DNA from: an uncultured Clostridia bacterium
GTDB taxonomy: Bacteria; Bacillota; Clostridia; Oscillospirales; Ruminococcaceae
Direction of reading: 5' to 3'
Assembly: GCA_945835425.1 (NCBI GenBank)
Contig: CAMAJC010000122.1
Span: 1-6,145 of the forward strand
Length of the DNA: 6,145 nt
The notes under the pieces were generated by a model. It did no database searches, was not told the DNA's origin, and saw nothing but the letters and a program-made list of their open reading frames with translations. The position numbers and the translations under genes are program-made. Shown one piece after another: positions 1 to 5,281 of the stretch. Position 1 is the first letter of the stretch, and each line of letters opens with the position of its first letter.

Positions 1-1190
1 CCGCAGTTGGGGCAGGTCCAGCTGTTCGCGGGCTTGGGTTCCGGCTTCTTGGAGCCGCACTCGGGGCAGAACTTACCGGTGGCAGCGGCGCCGCAGGATG
101 GACAGGTCCAGCTGTTGGCTGCGGGTGCTGCAGGAGCCGGTGCCGCGGGTGCGGGTGCGGGAGCAGGAGCAGGTGCCTGCTGCTGGCCCATCTGATAGAG
201 GTTCTGGGCGTTCATGCCGCCTGCGCCCTGAGCCATACCCATGCCCATGAAGGCCATGGCAGGGCCTGCGTTCTGGTTAGAAGCGGCAGCCTGCATGGCA
301 CTCGCCTGTGCGCCGACCAGATGCGCGGCAGCTCTCGTCGGGTCCATGAAGGCGGCGTTGCGCTGCATCTCCTTGATCATCTGCTCATCCTCTTCGTTTG
401 CCTTTACGGAGGAAACGCCGAGGGAGACGATTTCGAGGCCGCGGAGGTCGCGCCATTTGGCGGACAGCACTTCATTGAGCGCATCCGACAGCTCCTGGGT
501 GTGGCCGGGCAGAGCGGAATACCGGATGCCCATGTCGGAAATCTTTGCAAAAGCGGGCTGCAGAGCGGTCAGCAGCTCGGTCTTCAGCTGGCCGTCGATC
601 TGGCTGCGGTCATAATCCGCTTCGACGTTGCCGCAGACGTTGGTGTAAAACAGCAGCGGGTTGGTGATGCGGTAGGAATATTCGCCGAAGCAGCGGATGG
701 CGATATCGATGTCGATGCCGGCGCGCTGGTCAACGACGCGGAACGGAACGGGAGAGGGCGTGCCGTATTTGTTGCCGATCAGTTCCTTGGTGTTGAAGTA
801 GTAGACCCGCTGGTCCTTGGGCGGTTCGCCGCCGAAGGTAAACCGTTTGCCGATGTTGGCGAAGACGGCCTTTACATTCTCGCCCAGGTCGCCGGTAAAG
901 ATCGACGGCTCGGTGGAGGTATCATAGGTGTATTCGCCCGGTTCGGCGCTGAAGTCGACGATCTTGCCCTGTTCGACGATCATCATGCACTGGCCGTTGG
1001 CGACGGCGATGATCGAGCCGTTGGAGATGATGTTGTCGGTGCCTTTGGTGTTGCTGGAACGGCTTCCGGTGCGTTTTTTGCCCTTGACCGCCAGAATGTT
1101 GGCCGGGATCGATTCGCAGTAAAAATATTCTCTCCACTGATCTGCCAGCATACCGCCTGCAGCGCCCATCGCAGCTTTAATAAGTCCCAT
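1..1190 (-). CDS. SPFH-domain protein with C-terminal zinc ribbons (COG4260/YdjI-like), 3' end outside window
   Basis: 396 residues are visible from the ATG at 1190, which has AAAGGAG seven bases upstream; the C-terminus runs off the left edge. The opening (MGLIKAAMGAAGGMLADQW, then EYFYCESIPANILAVKGKK) is typical of the stomatin/prohibitin-like family often called 'virion core protein' or YdjI. Residues about 25-265 form the SPFH region. A Met/Gln/Ala-rich stretch (about 283-338) and an Ala-Pro linker (339-358) follow. A zinc ribbon uses C363, C366, C375 and C378, and a second begins with C393 and C396 at the edge. I see no clear transmembrane helix, so any membrane link is probably peripheral or through oligomerisation. 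In Bacillus subtilis, YdjI is encoded with a PspA homologue and acts at the membrane; a role here in envelope stress is inference. It lies 147 bases after the degenerate receiver gene, either in the same transcript or behind a promoter I could not identify. Confidence 0.9.
   Translation of the reverse strand, partial: MGLIKAAMGAAGGMLADQWREYFYCESIPANILAVKGKKRTGSRSSNTKGTDNIISNGSIIAVANGQCMMIVEQGKIVDFSAEPGEYTYDTSTEPSIFTGDLGENVKAVFANIGKRFTFGGEPPKDQRVYYFNTKELIGNKYGTPSPVPFRVVDQRAGIDIDIAIRCFGEYSYRITNPLLFYTNVCGNVEADYDRSQIDGQLKTELLTALQPAFAKISDMGIRYSALPGHTQELSDALNEVLSAKWRDLRGLEIVSLGVSSVKANEEDEQMIKEMQRNAAFMDPTRAAAHLVGAQASAMQAAASNQNAGPAMAFMGMGMAQGAGGMNAQNLYQMGQQQAPAPAPAPAPAAPAPAAPAANSWTCPSCGAAATGKFCPECGSKKPEPKPANSWTCPNC
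117..176 (-). repeat. Ala-Pro low-complexity linker repeat inside the SPFH gene
   Basis: Short repeats of GCT/GCA/GCC alternating with CCT/CCC/CCG encode an Ala-Pro linker at residues 339-358, between the SPFH portion and the zinc ribbons. Such a run is expected to be an extended, flexible spacer. The repeated codons could change copy number between strains. The following ANSWTCP motif occurs twice, around residues 358-364 and 388-394, and its DNA (caggtccagctgtt on the plus strand at 12-25 and 103-116) is also repeated, which points to tandem duplication of the zinc ribbon. Confidence 0.7.
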
Positions 1191-1240
1191 AATGTTGCTC
1201 CTTTCAAAATGTCAAAAAATGTTTAGTCAGAAACCTTTGG

Positions 1241-1338
1241 AAGCTCTGATTGATTCGGCCTTCTGTTCCTTTGGGAACGGAGCGATCGGGCTTTTCTCCC
1301 GCCTCCGGCGGGGAGAAAAGCGTGAAATCAGAGGCCTT
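1241..1338 (-). other. Inverted-repeat-bounded structured spacer between the receiver and SPFH genes
   Basis: The spacer holds nested dyads. An outer pair, aagctctgatt (1241-1251) with aatcagag plus ctt (1326-1338, two bulged bases), encloses two hairpins. The first is at 1262-1281, with stem gttcc/ggaac extended by flanking pairs. The second is at 1291-1320, a perfect 10-bp stem cttttctccc/gggagaaaag with three further inner pairs and one bulged G. Together they could fold as a three-way junction. No T-run follows the strong hairpin on the minus strand, so it does not look like a standard intrinsic terminator. It could be a leader or processing structure for the SPFH mRNA, or a small dispersed repeat. 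The dyads are visible; any function is inference. Confidence 0.45.
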
Positions 1339-1727
1339 TACAGCGCGTTCAGCGCCGCCGTCAGGTATTCGGCGGTCACCGAAGCATAGAAGAACGCATC
1401 GATCTTTCCGATCTGCTTTGCCCGCATGACCTCGTGGGCCAGTTCCGGGTAAGCGATCTCGTCGCACAGCAGCACCATCTTGCAGTCCGGCAGCGTCTGG
1501 CGCAGCCTGCCGATCAGCTCGATCCGGTCTGCAAGGGTCGTACCCGGCGGCGTAGGCGTCACATCCATCAGCAGGATCTCCGGTTTGGCGCTTTCACATT
1601 CGATCTGGATTGCGCCCGGCGACTGTGCAGAGATGCGGACCGGCCGGAAATCGCCTGTCTGCCGCAGGATCAGATGAATACTTTCCGAAAAGACACGGTT
1701 TCGTATGCTGACTGCGATTTTCTTCAA
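1338..1727 (-). CDS. Stand-alone degenerate response-regulator receiver protein
   Basis: 129 residues with no output domain. The pattern fits a CheY-like fold: a first strand (KKIAVSIRNR), then ILLMDV placing D55 where the phospho-acceptor aspartate belongs, then MVLLCDE and AFFYASVTAEYL where strands 4 and 5 should be. Key residues are missing: the acidic pair after strand 1 is replaced by S-I-R-N, and the strand-5 lysine is absent from FFYASV. It may therefore be a pseudo-receiver that binds a partner without normal phosphotransfer. I chose the TTG start at 1727 because GGAGGG lies seven bases before it; the in-frame ATG at 1757 has no ribosome binding site and falls inside a hairpin. It stands behind a promoter matching that of the lipoprotein pair, so it is probably controlled with them. 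Gene likelihood is high; assignment to the receiver fold is moderate. Confidence 0.82.
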   Translation of the reverse strand: MKKIAVSIRNRVFSESIHLILRQTGDFRPVRISAQSPGAIQIECESAKPEILLMDVTPTPPGTTLADRIELIGRLRQTLPDCKMVLLCDEIAYPELAHEVMRAKQIGKIDAFFYASVTAEYLTAALNAL

Positions 1728-1734
1728 ATGATTT

Positions 1735-1743
1735 CCCTCCTTT
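1735..1743 (-). promoter_or_regulatory. Ribosome binding site that selects the TTG start of the degenerate receiver
   Basis: The minus strand reads AAAGGAGGG, then seven bases, then TTG at 1727-1725. The same GGAAAAGGAGG string precedes the first lipoprotein gene. The upstream ATG at 1757 has CTTTTCCCG in front of it, which is no binding site. This supports the shorter protein and a non-ATG start. Confidence 0.8.
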
Positions 1744-1747
1744 TCCT

Positions 1748-1775
1748 TGCCGTCCATCGGGAAAAGATGGCGGCA
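1748..1775 (-). promoter_or_regulatory. Leader hairpin before the degenerate receiver gene
   Basis: On the minus strand TGCCGCCATC pairs with GATGG-A-CGGCA: a ten-pair stem with one bulged A and a TTTTCCC loop. It ends four bases before the GGAAAAGGAGG ribosome binding region. A hairpin starting with the same TGCCGCC occupies the same place before the first lipoprotein gene. The loop could also pair with the GGGAAA that spans the end of the ribosome binding site, which would hide it. The stem is visible; a role in translation or mRNA stability is inference. Confidence 0.55.
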
Positions 1776-1792
1776 ATACTGTTTTCCAATTG

Positions 1793-1838
1793 TATTCTAC
1801 AGGATTTTTGGTATTTGCGCATGACACGGAAGTACTAT
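1793..1838 (-). promoter_or_regulatory. Promoter and candidate response-regulator box, copy A
   Basis: This 46-base block matches 4537-4582 at 38 positions without gaps. Minus-strand order: ATAGTACTTC, then the core CGTGTCATGCGCAA (1828-1815), then a CCAAAAA run, then the -10-like TAGAAT (1799-1794). Seventeen bases separate TAGAAT from ATGCGC, a poor -35 match lying inside the conserved core. That arrangement suits an activator that contacts or replaces the -35 region. The start point would be near 1787, giving a leader of about 60 bases before the TTG start. The likeliest regulator is the neighbouring LuxR-type protein; this is inference. Confidence 0.65.
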
Positions 1839-1868
1839 GCGGAGCACTTTTTGTCAAAAAAGCAATTT

Positions 1869-3581
1869 TTAGTCCCAGTAGGTCAGCCCGTCAAAGATAT
1901 CCTCAATCATGACCCCGTCGATGGTATACCAGTTGGAGGTATCGACGACTACCCGTCCGATCCTTCCGTCCGGCAGCAGCAGGTCGGCGATGCTTTCCGT
2001 GCCGTCGTCATAGCCAGTGCGGTAATAGATCACGGTGTCGCCCTTTTGCAGGGTCTCCTCTCCGTATTCCTTCCCGTCCTCATCGACAATCGTAACGGTC
2101 AGCGGCCGCAGCAGGGTGAACTTGGTCGTCTGGTCGAACCAGTACCAGTCGCTTTCCTTGACCGGCTTACCGTCCGAACCGACATGGTAGGTGTCAGCAC
2201 CGTAGACGCTGCCCAGCAGGTAGGTGATGGTCTCGAGGGTAAAGTGCTCCGGATCGGTGAGGAGCTGCCGGGTCTCGCTCTCATAGAAATGAGGCGGATA
2301 GGCATAGAAGGTGCCCAGCGATTTGATGGTGCCGCCGGTAATGTCGTAAAGCTCATACCATCTGTAGCCGATACCGTTTTCGTTGCCCACATAGAGGTAG
2401 TTGCGTCCGTCGGCCATATGGACCAGCGTCGGATAGATGCCGTTGGTGGTGCTTTCGACCGTGAGCATTTCCCCGTTGATATAGACGTACTGGGACGGGA
2501 AATAGTACTCGTTGTTGTCGAGCATCTCGTACGAACCGGAGGTATAGATATCATCCAGCTTTCCGTCTCCGTCCAGGTCATAATAAAACGACCTTTCATT
2601 CGGGAAATCGATACAGTAGCTTTCGGGGACTTCCCGGTATTCTTCCCTGACCAGATCGGGGTATTCTTCAAAGGTGAGGACGGCGACCGGCATACCGGAG
2701 GCATAGGGCGCGATCTCATAAGGATTGAAATAAATGGTCAGGCCGTAATAGTCCAGCGTCCAGTTGAGAGAATCCTTATATTCCTCGAAATAATACTCCA
2801 GATCGGCATTCTCGTATAAATATTCCGTTCCCGTCGTATTGTCGAGCTGTTGCTGCACCAGTTCGGGCAGCACCGACACATCGGTCACAACATCCGAAAG
2901 CTCCAGCAGCTTACCGGTCTGGGTATCGAAGGTGCAGGCCGCATAGTAGGGGTAATTATGAACGCCGCCCGTGGCGTATTCACCGTACATCAGCAGGCTT
3001 GTGACGCGGGTGTCGGCCCGTCTGGTGCAGAAATATTCGGTAACGAAATAGCCGTCCGGGCTTATCGTACCGTTTGCCACATCTTCTTTGGCATAGGAAA
3101 GGACCTGTTCATATATTTCCCTACGGCCTTCCTGCCGCTGCTCCCCCAGAGAAAGCAGGGATTTTTGCAGCTGCGGGTACTGCTCCAGGCTGTCATCCCC
3201 CACAAGGGCATACTCGCCGTAGATCCGGGCGAACAGCTCGGTGTCGGCATCGATCAGGCTGTAGTCGAAATAGCTGCCGGACGCCAGGGAGATGATCTCC
3301 ACAGGACCGCCTGTTTCCTTGCCGCCGGTATCCTTGCCGTTTTTGGAGCCGCCTTTTAAGGAGGAGGTTCCCTTGCCGCCGTTGTCAGACGGTTCGGAGG
3401 AGGGTTCCGTTGAGGGATCCTGCGAGGATTCCGTCCCGCTACCTTCGGAGCTTTCGGCAGACGAGGTATTTGACGCCGCCTGATTGAGGCGGTCCTGCAG
3501 GCTCGATTCCTTTTTCTGGCAGCCGGCCAGCAGCAAAAGGGCCGCACTCAGAACGCAGATGGATTTGATCGCTGGTTTCAT
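1869..3581 (-). CDS. Surface lipoprotein with RsiV-like DUF3298 domain
   Basis: 570 residues from the ATG at 3581, with AGAGG seven bases upstream. A lipoprotein signal (residues 1-21) ends in lipobox LAGC with C21 as the lipidated cysteine, so the protein should sit on the outer face of the membrane. Residues about 22-92 are a Ser/Glu/Gly/Lys-rich linker. About 95-200 look like the DUF4163-type partner region, and about 203-310 carry DUF3298 hallmarks: GGVHNYPYYAACTFDTQTGK and later YGLTIYFNPYEIAPYASG. In RsiV this domain binds lysozyme and in PdaC it accompanies a deacetylase; neither an anti-sigma segment nor a deacetylase domain is present here. Residues 335-344 (DLDGDGKLDD) form an EF-hand-like calcium loop, with a repeat-like region to about 470 and a possible SH3-like end (about 485-570). 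It is the second gene of an operon, 23 bases after the first lipoprotein. A ligand-binding or sensing role is inference. Confidence 0.9.
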   Translation of the reverse strand: MKPAIKSICVLSAALLLLAGCQKKESSLQDRLNQAASNTSSAESSEGSGTESSQDPSTEPSSEPSDNGGKGTSSLKGGSKNGKDTGGKETGGPVEIISLASGSYFDYSLIDADTELFARIYGEYALVGDDSLEQYPQLQKSLLSLGEQRQEGRREIYEQVLSYAKEDVANGTISPDGYFVTEYFCTRRADTRVTSLLMYGEYATGGVHNYPYYAACTFDTQTGKLLELSDVVTDVSVLPELVQQQLDNTTGTEYLYENADLEYYFEEYKDSLNWTLDYYGLTIYFNPYEIAPYASGMPVAVLTFEEYPDLVREEYREVPESYCIDFPNERSFYYDLDGDGKLDDIYTSGSYEMLDNNEYYFPSQYVYINGEMLTVESTTNGIYPTLVHMADGRNYLYVGNENGIGYRWYELYDITGGTIKSLGTFYAYPPHFYESETRQLLTDPEHFTLETITYLLGSVYGADTYHVGSDGKPVKESDWYWFDQTTKFTLLRPLTVTIVDEDGKEYGEETLQKGDTVIYYRTGYDDGTESIADLLLPDGRIGRVVVDTSNWYTIDGVMIEDIFDGLTYWD

Positions 3582-3604
3582 AGGCTATCCTCTTTTCTGT
3601 ATGA

Positions 3605-4459
3605 TCAGTATGCGGAATCCCAGTCCTGGTAGAGGGTGAAATCGACGAGATTCAGGTCTTCCGGAATGTAGATATGGCCGTCCATCCCGCTGATACAGGG
3701 CTCGAAGACGATCTTCTGTTCGATCACATAGGGATTGGTGACGGAGATCTGACAGTTGGGCACTCCTTCCATGGTGCTGCACCGCAGCAGGATCGGCGCA
3801 CCGACATCGCTGAGGTAGAGCAGATTGCGGGCCTCGCCCTCATAGTTATTGGATTCGTCCATGATCCAGTCGTAGACGGAGATGTCCGTGTCGTCCCGCG
3901 GCAGGATGCAGTAGAGCTCCTGTCCGCCGGCGTCGACATAATTGGTTTCGGGTACTTCCGAGAGGAATGGGAAAGAATCGAGATACTCGCTGCCGGTAAG
4001 CACCTTGTCAAAAGCGGTGTAGACATCGTCCGCACCGATGCTCATATCATAGCCGAGATAGAGGATGCCGCAAAGGCTCCCTTCCTCCCAGAGGATTTCG
4101 TTCTGGTAATAGTCGGGCTGCCAGTTCGGCGGGCTCTCCGGTTCCCGCGGGTTTTCCGGCTCCGGGTCGTCAATATCCGGCTCATCCGGTTCCGAAGCTT
4201 TGGACGTGTTCAGCTTGGTCGTCTCCCGGTGGGGTGTTTCCTTTTCGGGAGCGGACGGCTCGCTTCCTTCTTTGGAAGATTCTCCTGCATCAGAAGAAGC
4301 TGTTTCCGTACCGGAAGTGACCGGCTCCGAAGCGGTCTGCTGAGAAGAGGTTTCCCGGTTCCCCATGGCTGACGAGATGCTGCTCTCTTCTTTGCCGCAG
4401 GCGCCGAGCCCTGCCGTAAGCAGAAGCGCCAGCGCCGCTGCCTGTATGCGTCTTTTCAT
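3605..4459 (-). CDS. Lipoprotein of unrecognised family
   Basis: 284 residues from the ATG at 4459, with AGGAGG eight bases upstream. The signal peptide (MKRR, then a hydrophobic run) ends in lipobox LGAC, so C21 should be lipidated and the protein anchored outside the membrane. Residues about 22-90 are Ser/Thr/Glu-rich and about 91-115 are Pro/Glu/Asp-rich, together a long wall-spanning spacer. The globular part, about 116-284, is acidic and rich in aromatics, with cysteines at 130, 184, 227, 236 and 255. Its features include GILYLGYDMS, ELYCILPRDD and PILLRCS. I do not recognise a named domain or any catalytic motif. It is the first gene behind promoter copy B and is co-transcribed with the DUF3298 lipoprotein, so the two may act together at the surface. 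The gene is secure; the function is unknown. Confidence 0.88.
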   Translation of the reverse strand: MKRRIQAAALALLLTAGLGACGKEESSISSAMGNRETSSQQTASEPVTSGTETASSDAGESSKEGSEPSAPEKETPHRETTKLNTSKASEPDEPDIDDPEPENPREPESPPNWQPDYYQNEILWEEGSLCGILYLGYDMSIGADDVYTAFDKVLTGSEYLDSFPFLSEVPETNYVDAGGQELYCILPRDDTDISVYDWIMDESNNYEGEARNLLYLSDVGAPILLRCSTMEGVPNCQISVTNPYVIEQKIVFEPCISGMDGHIYIPEDLNLVDFTLYQDWDSAY

Positions 4460-4478
4460 GTTGTTTGCCTCCTTTTCC

Positions 4479-4519
4479 TGCCGGCATTTGATACCGATTG
4501 GAATATAAAATGGGCGGCA
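4479..4519 (-). promoter_or_regulatory. Leader hairpin before the lipoprotein operon
   Basis: On the minus strand TGCCG pairs with CGGCA and, after a small internal loop, CATTT pairs with AAATG. An inner ATTCC/GGTAT pairing with one mismatch caps it. The hairpin directly adjoins GGAAAAGGAGG, the ribosome binding site. It matches the hairpin at 1748-1775 in its opening TATTGCCGCC block, its position and its following sequence, but is 12-13 bases longer. Shared placement suggests common control of translation or mRNA stability; that role is inference. Confidence 0.55.
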
Positions 4520-4536
4520 ATATCGCCTTTCATCCT

Positions 4537-4582
4537 TATTTTATAAGTTTTTTGGCAGTTGCGCATGACACGAAAGGACTAT
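4537..4582 (-). promoter_or_regulatory. Promoter and candidate response-regulator box, copy B
   Basis: Gapless partner of 1793-1838, with 38 of 46 bases identical. On the minus strand it carries ATAGTCCTTT, the same core CGTGTCATGCGCAA (4572-4559), a CCAAAAAA run, and the -10-like TAAAAT (4543-4538, overlapping TATAAA). The -35 position again reads ATGCGC, far from consensus, so activator dependence is likely. It lies just after the terminator of the response regulator gene and about 80 bases before the first lipoprotein ATG, so it should drive the two-lipoprotein operon. The regulator is inferred to be the adjacent LuxR-type protein. Confidence 0.65.
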
Positions 4583-4609
4583 TATAGAAGGATTTTTATA
4601 AAAAAAGGC

Positions 4610-4645
4610 AAAAAAACAGAGCACCTGCCGCAGCAAGCGCTCTGT
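4610..4645 (-). terminator. Intrinsic terminator after the response regulator
   Basis: On the minus strand ACAGAGCGCTTGC pairs over 13 positions (two of them G-T) with GCAGGTGCTCTGT around a TGCG loop, and a run of Ts follows directly, starting with the last base of the stem. It begins three bases after the TAA stop of the response regulator. It should end the kinase-regulator transcript and separate it from the lipoprotein operon, which has its own promoter. Confidence 0.9.
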
Positions 4646-4648
4646 ATC

Positions 4649-5281
4649 TTATTCATCCACATTGACAACGATGCCGTTTACCCGGGCTTCGATCGCCAGC
4701 TCGGTGCGGCTTTTATACCCGGTTTTTTCCATCATATGCCGGATATGGTTTTTGACGGTGTTTTCGGTGATGCCAAGCTCCCTGGCAATGGCGGCGTTGG
4801 AGACGCCGGTGGTCATAATCCGCAGCACCTCCAGCTCCCGTTCGGTAAACTCGGTGTTGCTGGCCAGTCCGAGACCGACCTTCGGCGGCTTATCCGGGTA
4901 GACCGATTCGCCTGCGACCGTCCGGTCCATGACGCTGAGGATGGTTTCCTGTGAGGCCTCCTTGTACCAGAAGCTCTCGATGCCGATCTCCCTTGCCCGT
5001 TTCAGCCAGGAGGCTTCCGGCATCGAGGTGACGGCGACGATTTTAATGGAAGGACAGATTTTCTTGATCTGGGCAGCGGCGCTGAGGCCGTTGGAGCCGT
5101 CGGTCATCAGGATATCCATCAACACCAGGTCGACCGGGTTTGACCGGACAAAGGCTTCGGCGAAGGCGGCCGATTCCACCGCATAGACCATCTCATACCG
5201 GTCGGAGGACCGCAGATACATCTCAAAAAGCTGCCGTGCAATAAACTGGTCATCCACGATCAGGACTCGGGTTTTTGCCAT
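4649..5281 (-). CDS. LuxR/NarL-family DNA-binding response regulator
   Basis: 210 residues, normal length for the family. The receiver domain (about 3-122) has a full active site: D10 and D11, phospho-acceptor D56 in LVLMDI, T85 in AVTS, and K107 in WYKEAS. A linker leads to a LuxR-type helix-turn-helix (about 143-205) with FTERELEVLRIMTTG, the turn NAAIARELGITENTVKNHI and a C-terminal HMMEKTGYKSRTEL. It should be phosphorylated by the overlapping histidine kinase and then bind DNA as a dimer. The ATG at 5281 has GGAGGAG seven bases upstream, within the kinase gene; the 22-base overlap suggests translational coupling. A strong terminator follows. The two matching promoter boxes at 4537-4582 and 1793-1838 are the best local candidates for its targets. 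Family assignment is secure; targets are inferred. Confidence 0.96.
   Translation of the reverse strand: MAKTRVLIVDDQFIARQLFEMYLRSSDRYEMVYAVESAAFAEAFVRSNPVDLVLMDILMTDGSNGLSAAAQIKKICPSIKIVAVTSMPEASWLKRAREIGIESFWYKEASQETILSVMDRTVAGESVYPDKPPKVGLGLASNTEFTERELEVLRIMTTGVSNAAIARELGITENTVKNHIRHMMEKTGYKSRTELAIEARVNGIVVNVDE

Noticed and set aside
1210..1215. Perfect TTGACA on the minus strand before the SPFH gene
   Set aside because: A -10 box at 17 bases would fall on the start codon, leaving no leader for the AAAGGAG ribosome binding site. I treat it as chance in AT-rich sequence.
321..1226. Plus-strand 301-codon open frame
   Set aside because: It lies opposite the SPFH gene, whose minus-strand translation matches a known family from its first residue to its zinc ribbons.
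1291..1320. Strong hairpin as an intrinsic terminator for the degenerate receiver gene
   Set aside because: On the minus strand the 3' arm ends in GAAAAG followed by CCCGATC, with no T-run; the T-rich arm is on the 5' side.
1730..1757. ATG at 1757 as start of the degenerate receiver
   Set aside because: No ribosome binding site precedes it and it lies within the leader hairpin; the TTG at 1727 has GGAGGG at ideal spacing and removes ten residues unlike a receiver fold.
1847..1862. CTTTTT-TGAC-AAAAAG hairpin after the DUF3298 lipoprotein as a terminator
   Set aside because: The stem has one G-C pair and five A-T pairs and is not followed by Ts. I cannot support termination here, so read-through into the degenerate receiver gene remains possible.
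1434..2819. Long plus-strand open frame opposite the 3' half of the DUF3298 lipoprotein and the degenerate receiver
   Set aside because: It spans two minus-strand genes and their spacer. Both opposing genes have strong ribosome binding sites, and the larger has a lipobox and a recognisable domain. The plus-strand product looks like no family and follows from the GC-rich third codon positions of the opposite strand.
4581..4611. TATAAT on the minus strand (4586-4581) with TTGCCT upstream as a second promoter for the lipoprotein operon
   Set aside because: The spacing is 19 bases, the -35 match is only partial, and copy A has no equivalent TATAAT. The conserved 46-base block is the better candidate, though a minor start here cannot be excluded.
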